From CAXRDE01 sp964229355 (GTDB lineage Bacteria > Cyanobacteriota > Sericytochromatia > UBA7694), in NCBI GenBank assembly GCA_964229355.1, contig CAXRDE010000020.1, positions 1 through 43,103 of the forward strand: 43,103 nucleotides of DNA. Reading direction: 5' to 3'. The translations under genes and the position numbers were made by a program. This document shows positions 24,482-33,302 of this stretch, piece by piece. The notes beneath the pieces were generated by a model, which worked only from the letters and a program-made list of their open reading frames with translations, ran no database searches and was not told the DNA's origin. Positions within the stretch are counted from its first letter, which is position 1. Every line of letters begins with the position of its first letter.

Positions 24482-25392
24482 ACAAAATGGGTCTGGGTCA
24501 GTTGCTCTGAAATGTGCCAAAGTCTTTCGGCAGCCACTTGATCCAGGGCCTGTGGCGGGATTTTGGCAGGCACAGGATAACCGCGGGTTTCACTGAATTG
24601 ATGGGGGCCGTAATACGCTCCGCCTTCGCTTTCGGGGGCTGTGGCTGCATAAAGCGTGGGCAAAGCGCCTTGTGCCGCGGGTTGGAACAAAAACCACAAA
24701 TACTTGCGGAGTCGACCCTCTACACTTTGTTGTCCCATGCCATTGGGGATTAAATCGGTGCGAGAGATGCCCGGGTGGGCCGCGACGCTTGTGATGCCCC
24801 AGTGCAAATCTTTACTCTTGCGCGCCAGGGTAAGAGCAAACATCAAGCACGCCAATTTTGACTGTTGATAAGCCTCCATGGGAGCGTAATGGCGTTCTGC
24901 TTGCAGGTCCTCAAAGTCAATTTTTCCGCTGCGTGCCGCGATGCTGGACAAGCTCACCACACGGGGTTGGCGGCCTTTGCGTAAGAGGGGAAGTAAGTGA
25001 GCCGTTAAGGCGAAGTGCCCGAGATAATTGCTGCCAAACTGTAACTCAAACCCTTCAGCGGTGGTTTGGCGCTCAGGTGGGTTCATCACCGCTGCGTTAT
25101 TGATGAGCAGATCGAGGTGTTCGACCTGGGTTTTGAGACGGTCTGCGAAGCGGTGGATAGTCTCTAGATCAGACAGATCAAGCATCTCAAAGCGGACTTT
25201 GGCCCCTGGCGTTTGCTGCAATACTTTTTCTACAGCGGCCTGGCCTTTGAGCGGGTTACGGCCTGCAATAATGACGTCAGCGCCTGCGGCGGTCAGGGCA
25301 AGGGCGCATTCGAGACCCAGGCCCCCTGTGCCTGTAATGACGGCCAGACGGCCTGTTTGAGGCGGAATGTGAGAGCGGGTCCAATGGGCCAT
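24478..25392 (-). CDS. Short-chain dehydrogenase/reductase
   Basis: 304 residues of the retinol-dehydrogenase/WWOX-like SDR type. It has the cofactor motif TGTGGLG (20-26), the Arg after AGRN that favours NADP(H), NNA (98-100), and the catalytic set Ser near 150, Tyr175 and Lys179 (YQQSK). The long C-terminal part contains GGAYYGP, typical of this subgroup. It oxidises or reduces an alcohol/ketone pair of unknown identity. It is divergent from a TetR regulator with two palindromic operators between them, so it is very likely the regulated target, induced by a small lipophilic molecule. A weak AGAGAA precedes the ATG. Confidence 0.92.
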   Translation of the reverse strand: MAHWTRSHIPPQTGRLAVITGTGGLGLECALALTAAGADVIIAGRNPLKGQAAVEKVLQQTPGAKVRFEMLDLSDLETIHRFADRLKTQVEHLDLLINNAAVMNPPERQTTAEGFELQFGSNYLGHFALTAHLLPLLRKGRQPRVVSLSSIAARSGKIDFEDLQAERHYAPMEAYQQSKLACLMFALTLARKSKDLHWGITSVAAHPGISRTDLIPNGMGQQSVEGRLRKYLWFLFQPAAQGALPTLYAATAPESEGGAYYGPHQFSETRGYPVPAKIPPQALDQVAAERLWHISEQLTQTHFV

Positions 25393-25433
25393 AAGGGGGT
25401 TCTCTTTTCTTTGTGCGTGTTAAACTAAATAAA

Positions 25434-25474
25434 TTGCACCGGGTGCAAATAGAATATTATTGCACCCAGTGCAA
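25434..25474. promoter_or_regulatory. Paired palindromic operators between SDR and TetR genes
   Basis: 25434-25448 reads TTGCACCGGGTGCAA, a perfect palindrome around a central G. 25460-25474 reads TTGCACCCAGTGCAA, the same site with one unmatched pair. Centres are 26 bp apart. Between them is TATTAT (25455-25460), a possible -10 for the TetR gene, with TTGCAC of the first site as a poor -35. The arrangement fits autoregulation and shared control of the divergent SDR gene. Confidence 0.75.
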
Positions 25475-25519
25475 TTTTTCAAGGGCATTGGACAAAAATA
25501 AAACAGAAGGAGTTTAGGG

Positions 25520-26113
25520 ATGGCAAAACCTCGGACAGAAGGGATACGAGAACGCAAACGGCGAGAGACTCACAACACCCTTATTGAAGTGGGTTTAGAA
25601 CTTTTTTTGGAAAAGGGTTATGAGGGCACGACCCTTGACGCCATTGCTGATCGGGCGGGCATTTCACGGCGTACCTTTTTTTCGTACTTCAAATCCAAAG
25701 AAGATATTATCCTGGCGTGGAATGCCACCGTTTGGGAAAGTGCTCTTGAAGACCTGCGCAAGACGCCGTTAGAAGCCGAGCCCCTGGAAGCCGTCCAACA
25801 GGTGATGCGCCAACATATTTCTCGTTATAAAAATTCAGCACACATGCGGGCCATCGACCAATTGATGCTGTCCAGTGAAACCCTTAAGCAACGCAAACAG
25901 CGTATTTATTTTATTCAAGAAAAAGCGCTGTATGCGGTTTTATCTGAGATCTGGCCTCAGCCAGAACGTCAATGGGCTTTAAGAGGGATTGCCATGTTCT
26001 CAATTGGAGCCCTGCGCCTGACCCTTGACCGCTGGCGTGCACAAACAGAAAAATCCCTTGAACAGGTGCTGGACATAACTTTTTTTGAATTACGCCAGGA
26101 ATTGTTTTTGTAA
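25520..26113 (+). CDS. TetR family transcriptional regulator
   Basis: 197 residues. The N-terminal helix-turn-helix (about 16-62) contains the family signature GYEGTTLDAIADRAGISRRT followed by FFSYFKSKEDI. The remainder is a helical ligand-binding and dimer domain. It resembles regulators such as those with a MftR-like C-terminal domain. Ribosome site AGGAG before ATG 25520. The two TTGCACC-type palindromes upstream are its probable operators, controlling itself and the divergent SDR gene. The same 12 bases (AAATTGCACCGG) recur before the Old Yellow Enzyme gene, 5 kb away. Confidence 0.93.
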   Translation: MAKPRTEGIRERKRRETHNTLIEVGLELFLEKGYEGTTLDAIADRAGISRRTFFSYFKSKEDIILAWNATVWESALEDLRKTPLEAEPLEAVQQVMRQHISRYKNSAHMRAIDQLMLSSETLKQRKQRIYFIQEKALYAVLSEIWPQPERQWALRGIAMFSIGALRLTLDRWRAQTEKSLEQVLDITFFELRQELFL

Positions 26114-26118
26114 AAAAG

Positions 26119-26149
26119 TTGTTAAATAAAATAGCGCATTGGGTATAAT
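26119..26149 (+). promoter_or_regulatory. Probable promoter of the 951-residue leader protein gene
   Basis: TATAAT (26144-26149) with TTGTTA (26119-26124) at a long 19-base spacing. The expected leader is about 30 bases with GGATAT before the ATG. Confidence 0.5.
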
Positions 26150-26185
26150 CCTTTTCATCAGCATTTAATTAAAGGATATCCAGGT

Positions 26186-29041
26186 ATGTCATTTCGCATT
26201 AACCGTCCCGTTACCCCCTCTGTGCCTTCAATTCAAGAAACACCCGCTTCAAAAAAAACGGAAGCGTCTTCCTCGCCACCGTCTTCTGAAACCTCTATTT
26301 CACCCCCTGTAACTCCGCCAACGACCGATGAGGTCTCCGTGGAAATTGAGGTTCCCATCCCGCCTGAATTTGATCCTGAAAAGGCTTTGCAGGAGGTGGA
26401 GCATAAACCCCTGCCCCCGGCGTTAGAAGAGCAGGTGGATGAGGCTGTCGCTCACAACCAGCAGGTGTTTCAGAACACCAGTAAGCTTTTGAATGTCAAA
26501 GTCAGCAACCCCAACGGGGTGCTCTCGGATCAACACCAATACAAAGCAGATCGACTGGGCAAGCAGAGTGCCGGTATCGCGGCCCGAGAGGCAAAGGTGG
26601 AAACGCTGATTGCCGAACTGGAAGCGCAGGGACTGACCGCTGATCCTGCTTATGCTGAGCTCCAGGAAGATCTGAGCTTGCTCAAGAAAACCCGTGCGGT
26701 GGTGGATGCCACCCAGGCCCTTCATCAGGAATTAGCCACCCATAAAGATGTTAACCGCCCCAACACCCCCGCGCAATTGCAGCAACTGACCCATTTAAAT
26801 CAGCAATTAAAAACCGCTACAGCGGCTCTGGACGCTGAATTTAACGGGCTTTTAGCGCAGGCGGGTGGTGATGAGTCCTTTTTGCCAGAGGGGATTCAGG
26901 ACGTGATTGACCAGGGCAAACAGACCAGCCAACGCATTGATGATGTGGTGGCCCTGGCGCAAAACACCGATGTGATGGCTTCGCAGCGGGCGATTGATCG
27001 ACCTGTATACGTCAATGGCATGCTGTCTCAGTACGACAGCTACGTAGAACTGGCTGAAAACGGCGCAGCTTATCGCGAAGGCACACCAAAGAAGGATTGG
27101 CCGCATCCCGATCGGGGATACGTGAACCGCCCTGAAATGACCCCCGATGCCGATGGCTTTGTGGTGTTTTCGCGCAAAGGCAAAGAGGATTCAGATATTT
27201 TTGCCAAACGTTTTGAAGGCCTATCGCAAGAGGTGGATGACTTCTTTGCCTCGGGCAATGCCCTGTCTCCAGATGCCATTGCCAAACGCAAAACCGAGCT
27301 GATGGCCAAAATCGATAAAAGTTTTCAAACCGAAAGTGGCACCTATTTTGTACAGCAGGATCGGGTAGATACGGTCAAAAAAATCTATGGCGATCAATTT
27401 GATGTAGCCCATGCTGAGTACCTGGCGGAAAATAACCAGGTGGTGGTGGATCAACTGGGGCCTATTTCTGATGAGATGAATCACTTCTTTCAGCAAGCGA
27501 ATTTAACCCCCCAGATGGTGGCTCAAAAGCGGGCTGAAATTCAAAAATTGGCCCTTGAACAGTCCACAACCTTTGCGGACATGTTTGGTAAGGGCGTGAC
27601 CGAGCAATTAAAAACAAACGTGCTCAAAGAATTCGATGAAAAAGCCGCGCTGTACTCAAAAAAGATTCCTGTGGTGAATGTGAAGAGTTCTGATGAAGCG
27701 CTGGGGCAAGTGATTCAGAGCAATCAGCAGGCAGATCAACTCAATGACAATATTGGTTTGAATCAAGTGACGGGCTTTCAGGGCAATGCGATCCGACAAT
27801 TGCAAACCGATAACGCGGAAAATATTCAGCGCGCCGATCAGGTGCAGCATGAGCTGGAAGATAATCTTGGCGATGTCTCGACCCTTCAGGCCCAACACAA
27901 TGAAAACCTGGATCGCACCTTTACGACCATGGGTGCGTTTTTACAGAATGCCGCACCCGGTACCCATTTAAAAGTGTACGTCAACGGCGGCGTCAAATTT
28001 GGTGCTGAGGCCGGCGATTGGCTGAAGGCTGAAGCTTCGGCCACGGTGGGCTTAAGCGCCACCGTGGAAAAAGGTTCAGGACAAGGGCCGAGTTATTTGT
28101 TTCACGCAAACTTTGATTTTACCGCAGAAGCAGAACTCAAACTGGGTGAGTGGTTCTCTGCGAAAGCGGGTTACGACTACAGTAAAGTACTGGCCGGTGT
28201 TGCCTTTAGAACCCCTGAGGATGTACAAACCTACGTGGGACACTTTCAAGACATGTTGACGGCCTTTGGCAATGAAGATCGAGAGGCCTTTGACCGGGCG
28301 GTGGAAAACATTGACGCCATGTCTACCTTGAACAGTTACAATGCCTCCAGCCACACCGGACGCGCTGAAATGGAATTTAAAATTACCGATAAGCTGTCTA
28401 CCAAACGCGAGGTTTCGGTGTCCACTGAAACCGCAGACTATTATATTCCTGAGAACCTGAGAACGCCTGAATTGAGAGCCCAGGGTGTAGATCGAGAATA
28501 CGTGAAGGGCATAACCACGAACTTTGCCTACGGTTTAGGACCGGTCACCATTTCGGTGCAAAATAGCAAGACCCAGTCCTATGCCGACCCTGAGCATACA
28601 CAACCGATTTCTGTGGACGGTAGTGCATTTTCGAATATTACCGGGGTGAAAATTGCCCTCGAAGGCCCTTCTTTTGAAAAAGTCATTCAAGCGGGAGGCC
28701 TTACTGCACTGCCTGCCGGGGTTGCCACGGCGGTGATGGATAATATTCGCGAGCAAAATCCGAATCTGGTGATGAGCGATGAAGAGCTGGGGCAAACCCT
28801 GGATAAGCTGCTGACCGTAGCGGCTACGGATGCCTTGTTGGCTTCCCGCTTGAGTCAGGCCAAGCTGGCGGGAGAAAGCAGCGGTTTCTTGCGTTTTGTC
28901 TTCAATGGAGATAAGGTGGCTTTAGACGTGGGCTTTGAAGCTGATATCAAAATTGGGGGCTCTTCGAAAAATCCAGGCTTTGGTGTGAAGGGTGAAGCCG
29001 GCTTGTCCATGATGTATGGAAGAAGGTTTGAGTTAAACTAA
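26186..29041 (+). CDS. Large Pro-rich-leader protein with coiled coil and beta-rich domain
   Basis: 951 residues, no family recognised. Residues 1-55 are low complexity (Pro, Ser, Thr) with no hydrophobic signal peptide. Residues about 80-260 are helical and coiled-coil-like. Two copies of a helical unit follow: one starting near 346 (LSQEVDDFFASGNALSPDAI), the other near 427 (ISDEMNHFFQQANLTPQMVA), with an 81-residue period. A further helical stretch leads to a beta-rich domain from about 593 (KVYVNGGVKFGAEAG, FHANFDFTAEAELKLG) that continues with breaks to the C-terminus (ADIKIGGSSKNPGFG). Strand pattern and size suggest a surface or exported protein that does not use Sec. The gene after it starts one base beyond its stop. 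Confidence 0.85.
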   Translation: MSFRINRPVTPSVPSIQETPASKKTEASSSPPSSETSISPPVTPPTTDEVSVEIEVPIPPEFDPEKALQEVEHKPLPPALEEQVDEAVAHNQQVFQNTSKLLNVKVSNPNGVLSDQHQYKADRLGKQSAGIAAREAKVETLIAELEAQGLTADPAYAELQEDLSLLKKTRAVVDATQALHQELATHKDVNRPNTPAQLQQLTHLNQQLKTATAALDAEFNGLLAQAGGDESFLPEGIQDVIDQGKQTSQRIDDVVALAQNTDVMASQRAIDRPVYVNGMLSQYDSYVELAENGAAYREGTPKKDWPHPDRGYVNRPEMTPDADGFVVFSRKGKEDSDIFAKRFEGLSQEVDDFFASGNALSPDAIAKRKTELMAKIDKSFQTESGTYFVQQDRVDTVKKIYGDQFDVAHAEYLAENNQVVVDQLGPISDEMNHFFQQANLTPQMVAQKRAEIQKLALEQSTTFADMFGKGVTEQLKTNVLKEFDEKAALYSKKIPVVNVKSSDEALGQVIQSNQQADQLNDNIGLNQVTGFQGNAIRQLQTDNAENIQRADQVQHELEDNLGDVSTLQAQHNENLDRTFTTMGAFLQNAAPGTHLKVYVNGGVKFGAEAGDWLKAEASATVGLSATVEKGSGQGPSYLFHANFDFTAEAELKLGEWFSAKAGYDYSKVLAGVAFRTPEDVQTYVGHFQDMLTAFGNEDREAFDRAVENIDAMSTLNSYNASSHTGRAEMEFKITDKLSTKREVSVSTETADYYIPENLRTPELRAQGVDREYVKGITTNFAYGLGPVTISVQNSKTQSYADPEHTQPISVDGSAFSNITGVKIALEGPSFEKVIQAGGLTALPAGVATAVMDNIREQNPNLVMSDEELGQTLDKLLTVAATDALLASRLSQAKLAGESSGFLRFVFNGDKVALDVGFEADIKIGGSSKNPGFGVKGEAGLSMMYGRRFELN

Positions 29042-29042
29042 G

Positions 29043-29411
29043 ATGCAAAATGAACATATCGCCTATTTTTTTAAATCGGGGTTTTATACCACCTTTTCGG
29101 GTGAAACCTTAGAAACCGATCAGGGGGCACTGACCCTGGATTTTGGGCCAGCGGGTTTAACGGCCATTTTAGAGGCCGCTTTTGATACCCGGAGCTGGCA
29201 ATTTTTAAAAACCATACCCGCCCTCGAAGCGCCCCTGGCTTTGGCCGAAAAACAGGGCCACCAGGCGCTGGTTTTTCGTCTGGTAGACCCGCCACCGCTG
29301 GAACAGAACGCGGACCTGGCGGCCTGGATTGATGCAGGTATTTTGGATTTGAACCGCTATGTGCTGCAACGCAGCCAGGCTGCTGTAGAAAAACCCCAAT
29401 TGGCTAGCTAA
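29043..29411 (+). CDS. Small acidic partner protein of the 951-residue protein
   Basis: 122 residues. It begins one base after the stop of the large leader protein, so it is translated with it. The sequence is acidic, mixed alpha/beta, with a Pro-Pro-Pro turn in FRLVDPPPLEQ. No signal peptide or membrane segment. I do not recognise the family. Size, acidity and tight coupling to a large non-Sec protein would suit a dedicated chaperone or immunity-type partner, which is inference. Its TAA overlaps the stop of the convergent OYE gene (CTAA). Confidence 0.75.
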   Translation: MQNEHIAYFFKSGFYTTFSGETLETDQGALTLDFGPAGLTAILEAAFDTRSWQFLKTIPALEAPLALAEKQGHQALVFRLVDPPPLEQNADLAAWIDAGILDLNRYVLQRSQAAVEKPQLAS

Positions 29412-30514
29412 TCGGCCATAAACCCCGGAAAGCGGTGGCTGAGATACGTCAAAAAAGACGTTCCCAGCCCTTCTTTCTTAAGGTGCGCTTGAGATACCGG
29501 CAACGTCGGTGGCTGATAATGGGCGTCTGCTTGCACCTGTAAGGGGTAGTCATGGCTTAGCATTGCTGCCCGTCCCAGGGCCACATAGTCGGCTCCCCCC
29601 GCTAAAGCCTGAAGGGCATCCTGGGCGCTCAAAATTTTGCCTGCCACTCCTAATTTAATGGGGCCGCGGGGCAGTTGGGTAAACAGAGACATCAGGGTTT
29701 GCCCTTGAAAAGCGGGATCTTCAGGTTGCTTAAAAATATCCCACAACGACACATCGAGGTAGTCAAGGCGGGCGTCTTGTAATAATTGAGCGCTCAGTTC
29801 AAGCATCTCAGGCAGCCGCAAACCAAAACGTTCCGGCGAAAGCCTGACCCCCACCTGAAAGTCTGTATGGCATTGGCTGCGAATGCCCTCAATAATCGCG
29901 AACAGCAGACGAGAGCGGTTCTCAAGAGATCCGCCCCAACGATCGCTGCGCTGGTTGCTTTCGGGCGATAAAAACTGCGCGATCAAATAGCCGTGGGCAC
30001 CATGAATTTGCACGCCATCAAAGCCGGCTTTTTCGACCCGTACCGCGGCTTCCACAAAGCTTTCGATCACCCCGTCGACCTCTGCCTCTGAGAGGGCCCG
30101 TGCGCCGCTTTCCGCATGGGCTGACGGCGCCACCACATCGCTAACGCTTTCATGGGCCCGCAGGCCCGAATGTTGCAATTGCACCGCCGAAACGGCCCCC
30201 TGAGCGCGTAAGCCTGCGGCCAGACGCTGTAAGCCAGGCAGATGCTTGTCATCAAAGCAGCCCAGTTGCCCCGGAAACCCTTGCCCATTGGCCTGAATAT
30301 GGCTGGCGCAGGTGGTCACCCAACCAAAGCCCCCCTGAGCCCGTAAACACAAAAAGCGGTATTCATCCTCAGACAGGGTGCCATCGGCATGACTCTGGGT
30401 ATTGGTGAGCGGAGCCAGGGCAAACCGGTTTTTGATGACAGGCCCTCGCGGCAGCTGCAGGGGCTGAAAGAGGTTTTCCGTGGAAATGCTTTGGCTTACA
30501 GGTTGTGGGTTCAT
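29408..30514 (-). CDS. Old Yellow Enzyme family NADH:flavin oxidoreductase
   Basis: 368 residues, a TIM-barrel FMN enzyme. It has NRFALAPLTNTQSHADG near the N-terminus, the substrate/flavin segment VQLQHSGLRAH, FDGVQIHGAHGYLIAQFLSP (His/His-type pair reads HGAHG), NQRSDRWGGSLENRSR, LGVAGKI and ADYVALGRAAM. It reduces activated alkenes or related electrophiles with NAD(P)H. Ribosome site AAGGAG 8 bp before ATG 30514. It has a good promoter (TTGACA, 18 bp, TAACTT), and a TetR half-site copy lies just upstream, so it may belong to the regulon of the TetR gene at 25520. Confidence 0.95.
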   Translation of the reverse strand: MNPQPVSQSISTENLFQPLQLPRGPVIKNRFALAPLTNTQSHADGTLSEDEYRFLCLRAQGGFGWVTTCASHIQANGQGFPGQLGCFDDKHLPGLQRLAAGLRAQGAVSAVQLQHSGLRAHESVSDVVAPSAHAESGARALSEAEVDGVIESFVEAAVRVEKAGFDGVQIHGAHGYLIAQFLSPESNQRSDRWGGSLENRSRLLFAIIEGIRSQCHTDFQVGVRLSPERFGLRLPEMLELSAQLLQDARLDYLDVSLWDIFKQPEDPAFQGQTLMSLFTQLPRGPIKLGVAGKILSAQDALQALAGGADYVALGRAAMLSHDYPLQVQADAHYQPPTLPVSQAHLKKEGLGTSFLTYLSHRFPGFMAD

Positions 30515-30687
30515 AGAACAGGCTCCTTCTTTTGTACTTTATTAAGTTACATGTTGTCCGATCTCCCTGTCAATACGCACGGAAATTGCACCGGAAAGTC
30601 CCCAACTGTAGGTCAACTGTGCCACCATGAAGAAAGTGGCTTTGCTGGCCATCTGTTAAACCTGTATATAGTGTTAGGTAGAAAAGA
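30515..30687. other. Longest gene-free stretch: divergent OYE/symporter control region
   Basis: 173 bases. It holds the OYE promoter, the 12-base copy of the TetR operator end (30583-30594), a direct repeat CAACTGT-N4-CAACTGT (30603-30620, 11-bp period, one helical turn) and TATAGT (30667-30672) before the symporter. The direct repeat might be an activator site; this is inference. Confidence 0.45.
30544..30573 (-). promoter_or_regulatory. Promoter of the Old Yellow Enzyme gene
   Basis: Minus strand TTGACA (30573-30568), 18-base spacer, TAACTT (30549-30544). The start is expected near 30537, giving a leader of about 23 bases with AAGGAG. AAATTGCACCGG (plus strand, 30583-30594) sits 9 bases beyond the -35 and equals one end of the TetR operator. 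Confidence 0.7.
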
Positions 30688-32073
30688 ATGACCCATTTCC
30701 CTCTTTTGATTGCAATCCTGGTGTTTTTAGCCATTATTATGGGTATTGCGCTGCTTTCCAATGGAAAGATGGAGTCTGAAGAAGACTTTTTGGTGGGGGG
30801 CCGGAGTTTTAATCTCTGGTTGACCACTTTTTGTTTATTTTCCACCTGGTTTGGCGCCGGGACGTTGATTACTGCGACCGACGAGATTGCTCACCAGGGC
30901 CTCTCTGCCACTGCCTTAGAGCCGTATGGCGCAGGGGTGTGTTTGATTTTAGCCGGTCTGTTTTTTGCAAAGCCACTCTGGGATTTGCAATTGTTGACCT
31001 ATTCTGATTTTTATCGTCTGAAGTTTGGGCGTAAAGCCGAGCTCGTTACCGTACTGCTCACCATTCCCTCTTATGTGGGCTGGATTGCGGTGCAAATGAT
31101 TGCCCTGGCGCAAATTCTCAGTGTGTTTTTTCCGTTACCGATTGGCGTTTTTATTATGCTGGTGGCGGCGATTTCGCTGTTTTTGACGGTTACCGGTGGC
31201 ATTTGGTCGGTGAGTTTAACCGATAGCTTTCAGCTGGTGATTATTATTCTGGGCCTGATTTATTTGTTTTTTCGCATTGCCTTTTGGGGCGCGCTGGGCT
31301 TTGATGTGCTGGTGGAGGGCATACCCAAAGAATACTGGGTGATGATTCCCCGCGATAAACTCAGCCATACGGTGCAGTGGTTCAGTATTTTTTGCGTGGC
31401 TGCCCTGGGCAATATTACCGGCCAGGATCTGGGACAGCGTATTTTTAGTGCAAAGTCTGCCCAGGTGGCGAAACGCGGGGCCTTGATTGCTGGCGTCGGT
31501 TACCTGGTGATTGGCAGTTTGCCCGTGTTTTTTGGCCTGACGGCCACCCAGACCCTGGGGGCTAACTTTGAGGGTTCGGTGATGCCTTTGCTGATTAAAA
31601 ACTATTTAGACCCTGTGAGCGTGGTGATTTTGACCCTGACCATTTTGTCCGCGATTTTGTCCACCATTACCAGTGCCTTACTGGCCCCATCCAGCGTGCT
31701 GGCCCATAATTTTCTGAAAATTCACTTTCCGAACACCTCCACACTGGTGCTGTGTCGCTATGCGGTGGTGGCGGTAACGGGCCTGAGTTTGGCCATTGCT
31801 TTTATGGGCAGCAATGTGTATGGTCTGCTCGAAAGTTCTTACGCCATTGGTCTGGTGGGCTTTTTTGCGCCATTGTGGATTGGCTTACGCAGCAAGAAGC
31901 TCGATGAAACCTCTTGCCTGGTGGCCATGGCTGCAGGCCTTTTGTTTTGGTTGCCCGAGTTTTTTATTGAAACGGACTGGCCGCTGGCCCTGTTGGGGCT
32001 GGTCATGTCCTTTGTGGCTTACTATGTCCATTACCATTTCTTTCGCCACAAACCCGAGTTGATTAATCCTTAG
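30688..32073 (+). CDS. Sodium:solute symporter (SSS family)
   Basis: 461 residues with about 12-13 hydrophobic segments. SEEDFLVGGRSFN at the N-terminal loop, TFCLFSTWFGAGTLI, SLTDSFQLVIIILGL and GNITGQDLGQRIFSAKSA are SSS hallmarks (the last two match the sodium-symporter signature regions). It imports a solute, driven by a sodium or proton gradient; the substrate is not readable. It is close to the cyanobacterial/choline-type members by eye only. TATAGT (30667-30672) gives a very short leader. Its neighbour is a lipoprotein serine hydrolase, with no transport partner. Divergent from the OYE gene. Confidence 0.92.
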   Translation: MTHFPLLIAILVFLAIIMGIALLSNGKMESEEDFLVGGRSFNLWLTTFCLFSTWFGAGTLITATDEIAHQGLSATALEPYGAGVCLILAGLFFAKPLWDLQLLTYSDFYRLKFGRKAELVTVLLTIPSYVGWIAVQMIALAQILSVFFPLPIGVFIMLVAAISLFLTVTGGIWSVSLTDSFQLVIIILGLIYLFFRIAFWGALGFDVLVEGIPKEYWVMIPRDKLSHTVQWFSIFCVAALGNITGQDLGQRIFSAKSAQVAKRGALIAGVGYLVIGSLPVFFGLTATQTLGANFEGSVMPLLIKNYLDPVSVVILTLTILSAILSTITSALLAPSSVLAHNFLKIHFPNTSTLVLCRYAVVAVTGLSLAIAFMGSNVYGLLESSYAIGLVGFFAPLWIGLRSKKLDETSCLVAMAAGLLFWLPEFFIETDWPLALLGLVMSFVAYYVHYHFFRHKPELINP

Positions 32074-32120
32074 TTTATAATGAACGTATTGTTTGATATG
32101 CGATGCAAAGGAACCCCACC

Positions 32121-33287
32121 ATGTTGATCCGTTCTCTGGCTTTTGCCCTGACCAGTATCTGTGTATTGGCATCTTGCCAGAGCCGCGCGGCCACCTTGCC
32201 GCTGAGCCGCTTGACCGCTCAGTCCTCCCTGGCCTCTCAACCGCATCGAGCTGAGCTCGATGAGATCATCAAAAGTGCCATGGCACAACAAAAGCTTGTG
32301 GGGCTGGCCCTGGGGGTGGTGGAAGACGGCAAAGTGACCTATTTAAAAGGTTATGGCTGGGCCAATCAGGCCGCACAGCAGCCGGTTACCCTGGACTCGT
32401 CTTTTCGTTGGGCCTCGATTTCGAAAACCGTGACGGCGGTGTTGAGCATGCAGTTGGTGGCCCAGGGGCGCTTGCAGCTCGATGCGCCCATTGCCCAGTA
32501 TTGGCCGGATTACCGCAACGCTCAGGGCTGGCCCGTGACCCAGCGTCAACTGTTGGGGCATCTGGGGGGAGTAGGCAATTATGACGATGTCACCGCCTGG
32601 CAGGCGGGTTTGCAAAACTACCATCAGCGACAGCTGGCCCCTGAGGCACAGGGTGCAAACATGGTGCTGGCCGCCAGCGATGTCTTTGCGTCGGCACCGC
32701 TCATGAATCCGCCCGGTGAGGTGTACCGTTACAGCACCTTTGGCTCCATGCTTGCCGGGGCCGTTGTCGAAAAAGCAGGGGCCGCGCCCTATGTGCAGCA
32801 GTTTGACACCCGCATACGGCAGCCGCTGGGGCTGACCACCCTGCATCCCGATTATGCAGCCTTGCAATTGCCCCATCGGGTGAGCGGCTATTATCAGGCG
32901 CAGGGGCAGATCAAAGTGCGCCAGGATGAGGACGTCTCCTGGAAACTGGCGGGGGGTGGCTTTACCTCAAACGTGGGCGATCTGACCCGGTATATGCAGG
33001 CCCTTATCAATCAAGAGCTGCTTACCCCTGAGGCCTATCCTGAAATGTGGACCTCTCAACAAACCCAGGCGGGCAAGGCCACGGGCTATGGCCTGAGTTT
33101 TGCGGTGTCCCGCCAGGTCGGCTTTACGGAAGTGGGTCACTTTGGGGCCCAGGAAAAAACCCGCACAGTCATGAGTTTTTTGCCTGAGCGCAAGCTCGGG
33201 GTCGTCATCATGTGCAATAGCGAATGGGCAAACTTAGCGCCTGTACGGACGGCCTTGTTATCTGCTTTGTTAAAAAATAATCCCTGA
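32121..33287 (+). CDS. Lipoprotein serine hydrolase (beta-lactamase/PBP family)
   Basis: 388 residues from ATG 32121 (AAAGGA 8 bp upstream; an earlier ATG at 32103 would hide the ribosome site). Signal peptide with lipobox LASC (Cys about 18), so it is probably a lipoprotein. PF00144 domain: nucleophile motif SISK (SxxK), second motif YSTFG where class C enzymes have YSN/YAN, and HFGAQ in place of KTG. The fold is shared by class C beta-lactamases, DD-peptidases and esterases; the substituted second motif argues for an esterase or amidase of unknown substrate rather than a true beta-lactamase. TATAAT at 32075-32080 may be its -10. Confidence 0.9.
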   Translation: MLIRSLAFALTSICVLASCQSRAATLPLSRLTAQSSLASQPHRAELDEIIKSAMAQQKLVGLALGVVEDGKVTYLKGYGWANQAAQQPVTLDSSFRWASISKTVTAVLSMQLVAQGRLQLDAPIAQYWPDYRNAQGWPVTQRQLLGHLGGVGNYDDVTAWQAGLQNYHQRQLAPEAQGANMVLAASDVFASAPLMNPPGEVYRYSTFGSMLAGAVVEKAGAAPYVQQFDTRIRQPLGLTTLHPDYAALQLPHRVSGYYQAQGQIKVRQDEDVSWKLAGGGFTSNVGDLTRYMQALINQELLTPEAYPEMWTSQQTQAGKATGYGLSFAVSRQVGFTEVGHFGAQEKTRTVMSFLPERKLGVVIMCNSEWANLAPVRTALLSALLKNNP

Positions 33288-33302
33288 GTGAGTCTTTAAG
33301 CT

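Noticed and set aside
30627..30659. Ten-codon ORF (MKKVALLAIC) before the symporter
   Set aside because: No ribosome site, and it lies upstream of the likely symporter -10; too short to support as a leader peptide.
32343..32876. 177-codon open frame opposite the serine hydrolase
   Set aside because: Antisense shadow; no promoter or ribosome site and the sense gene has clear motifs.
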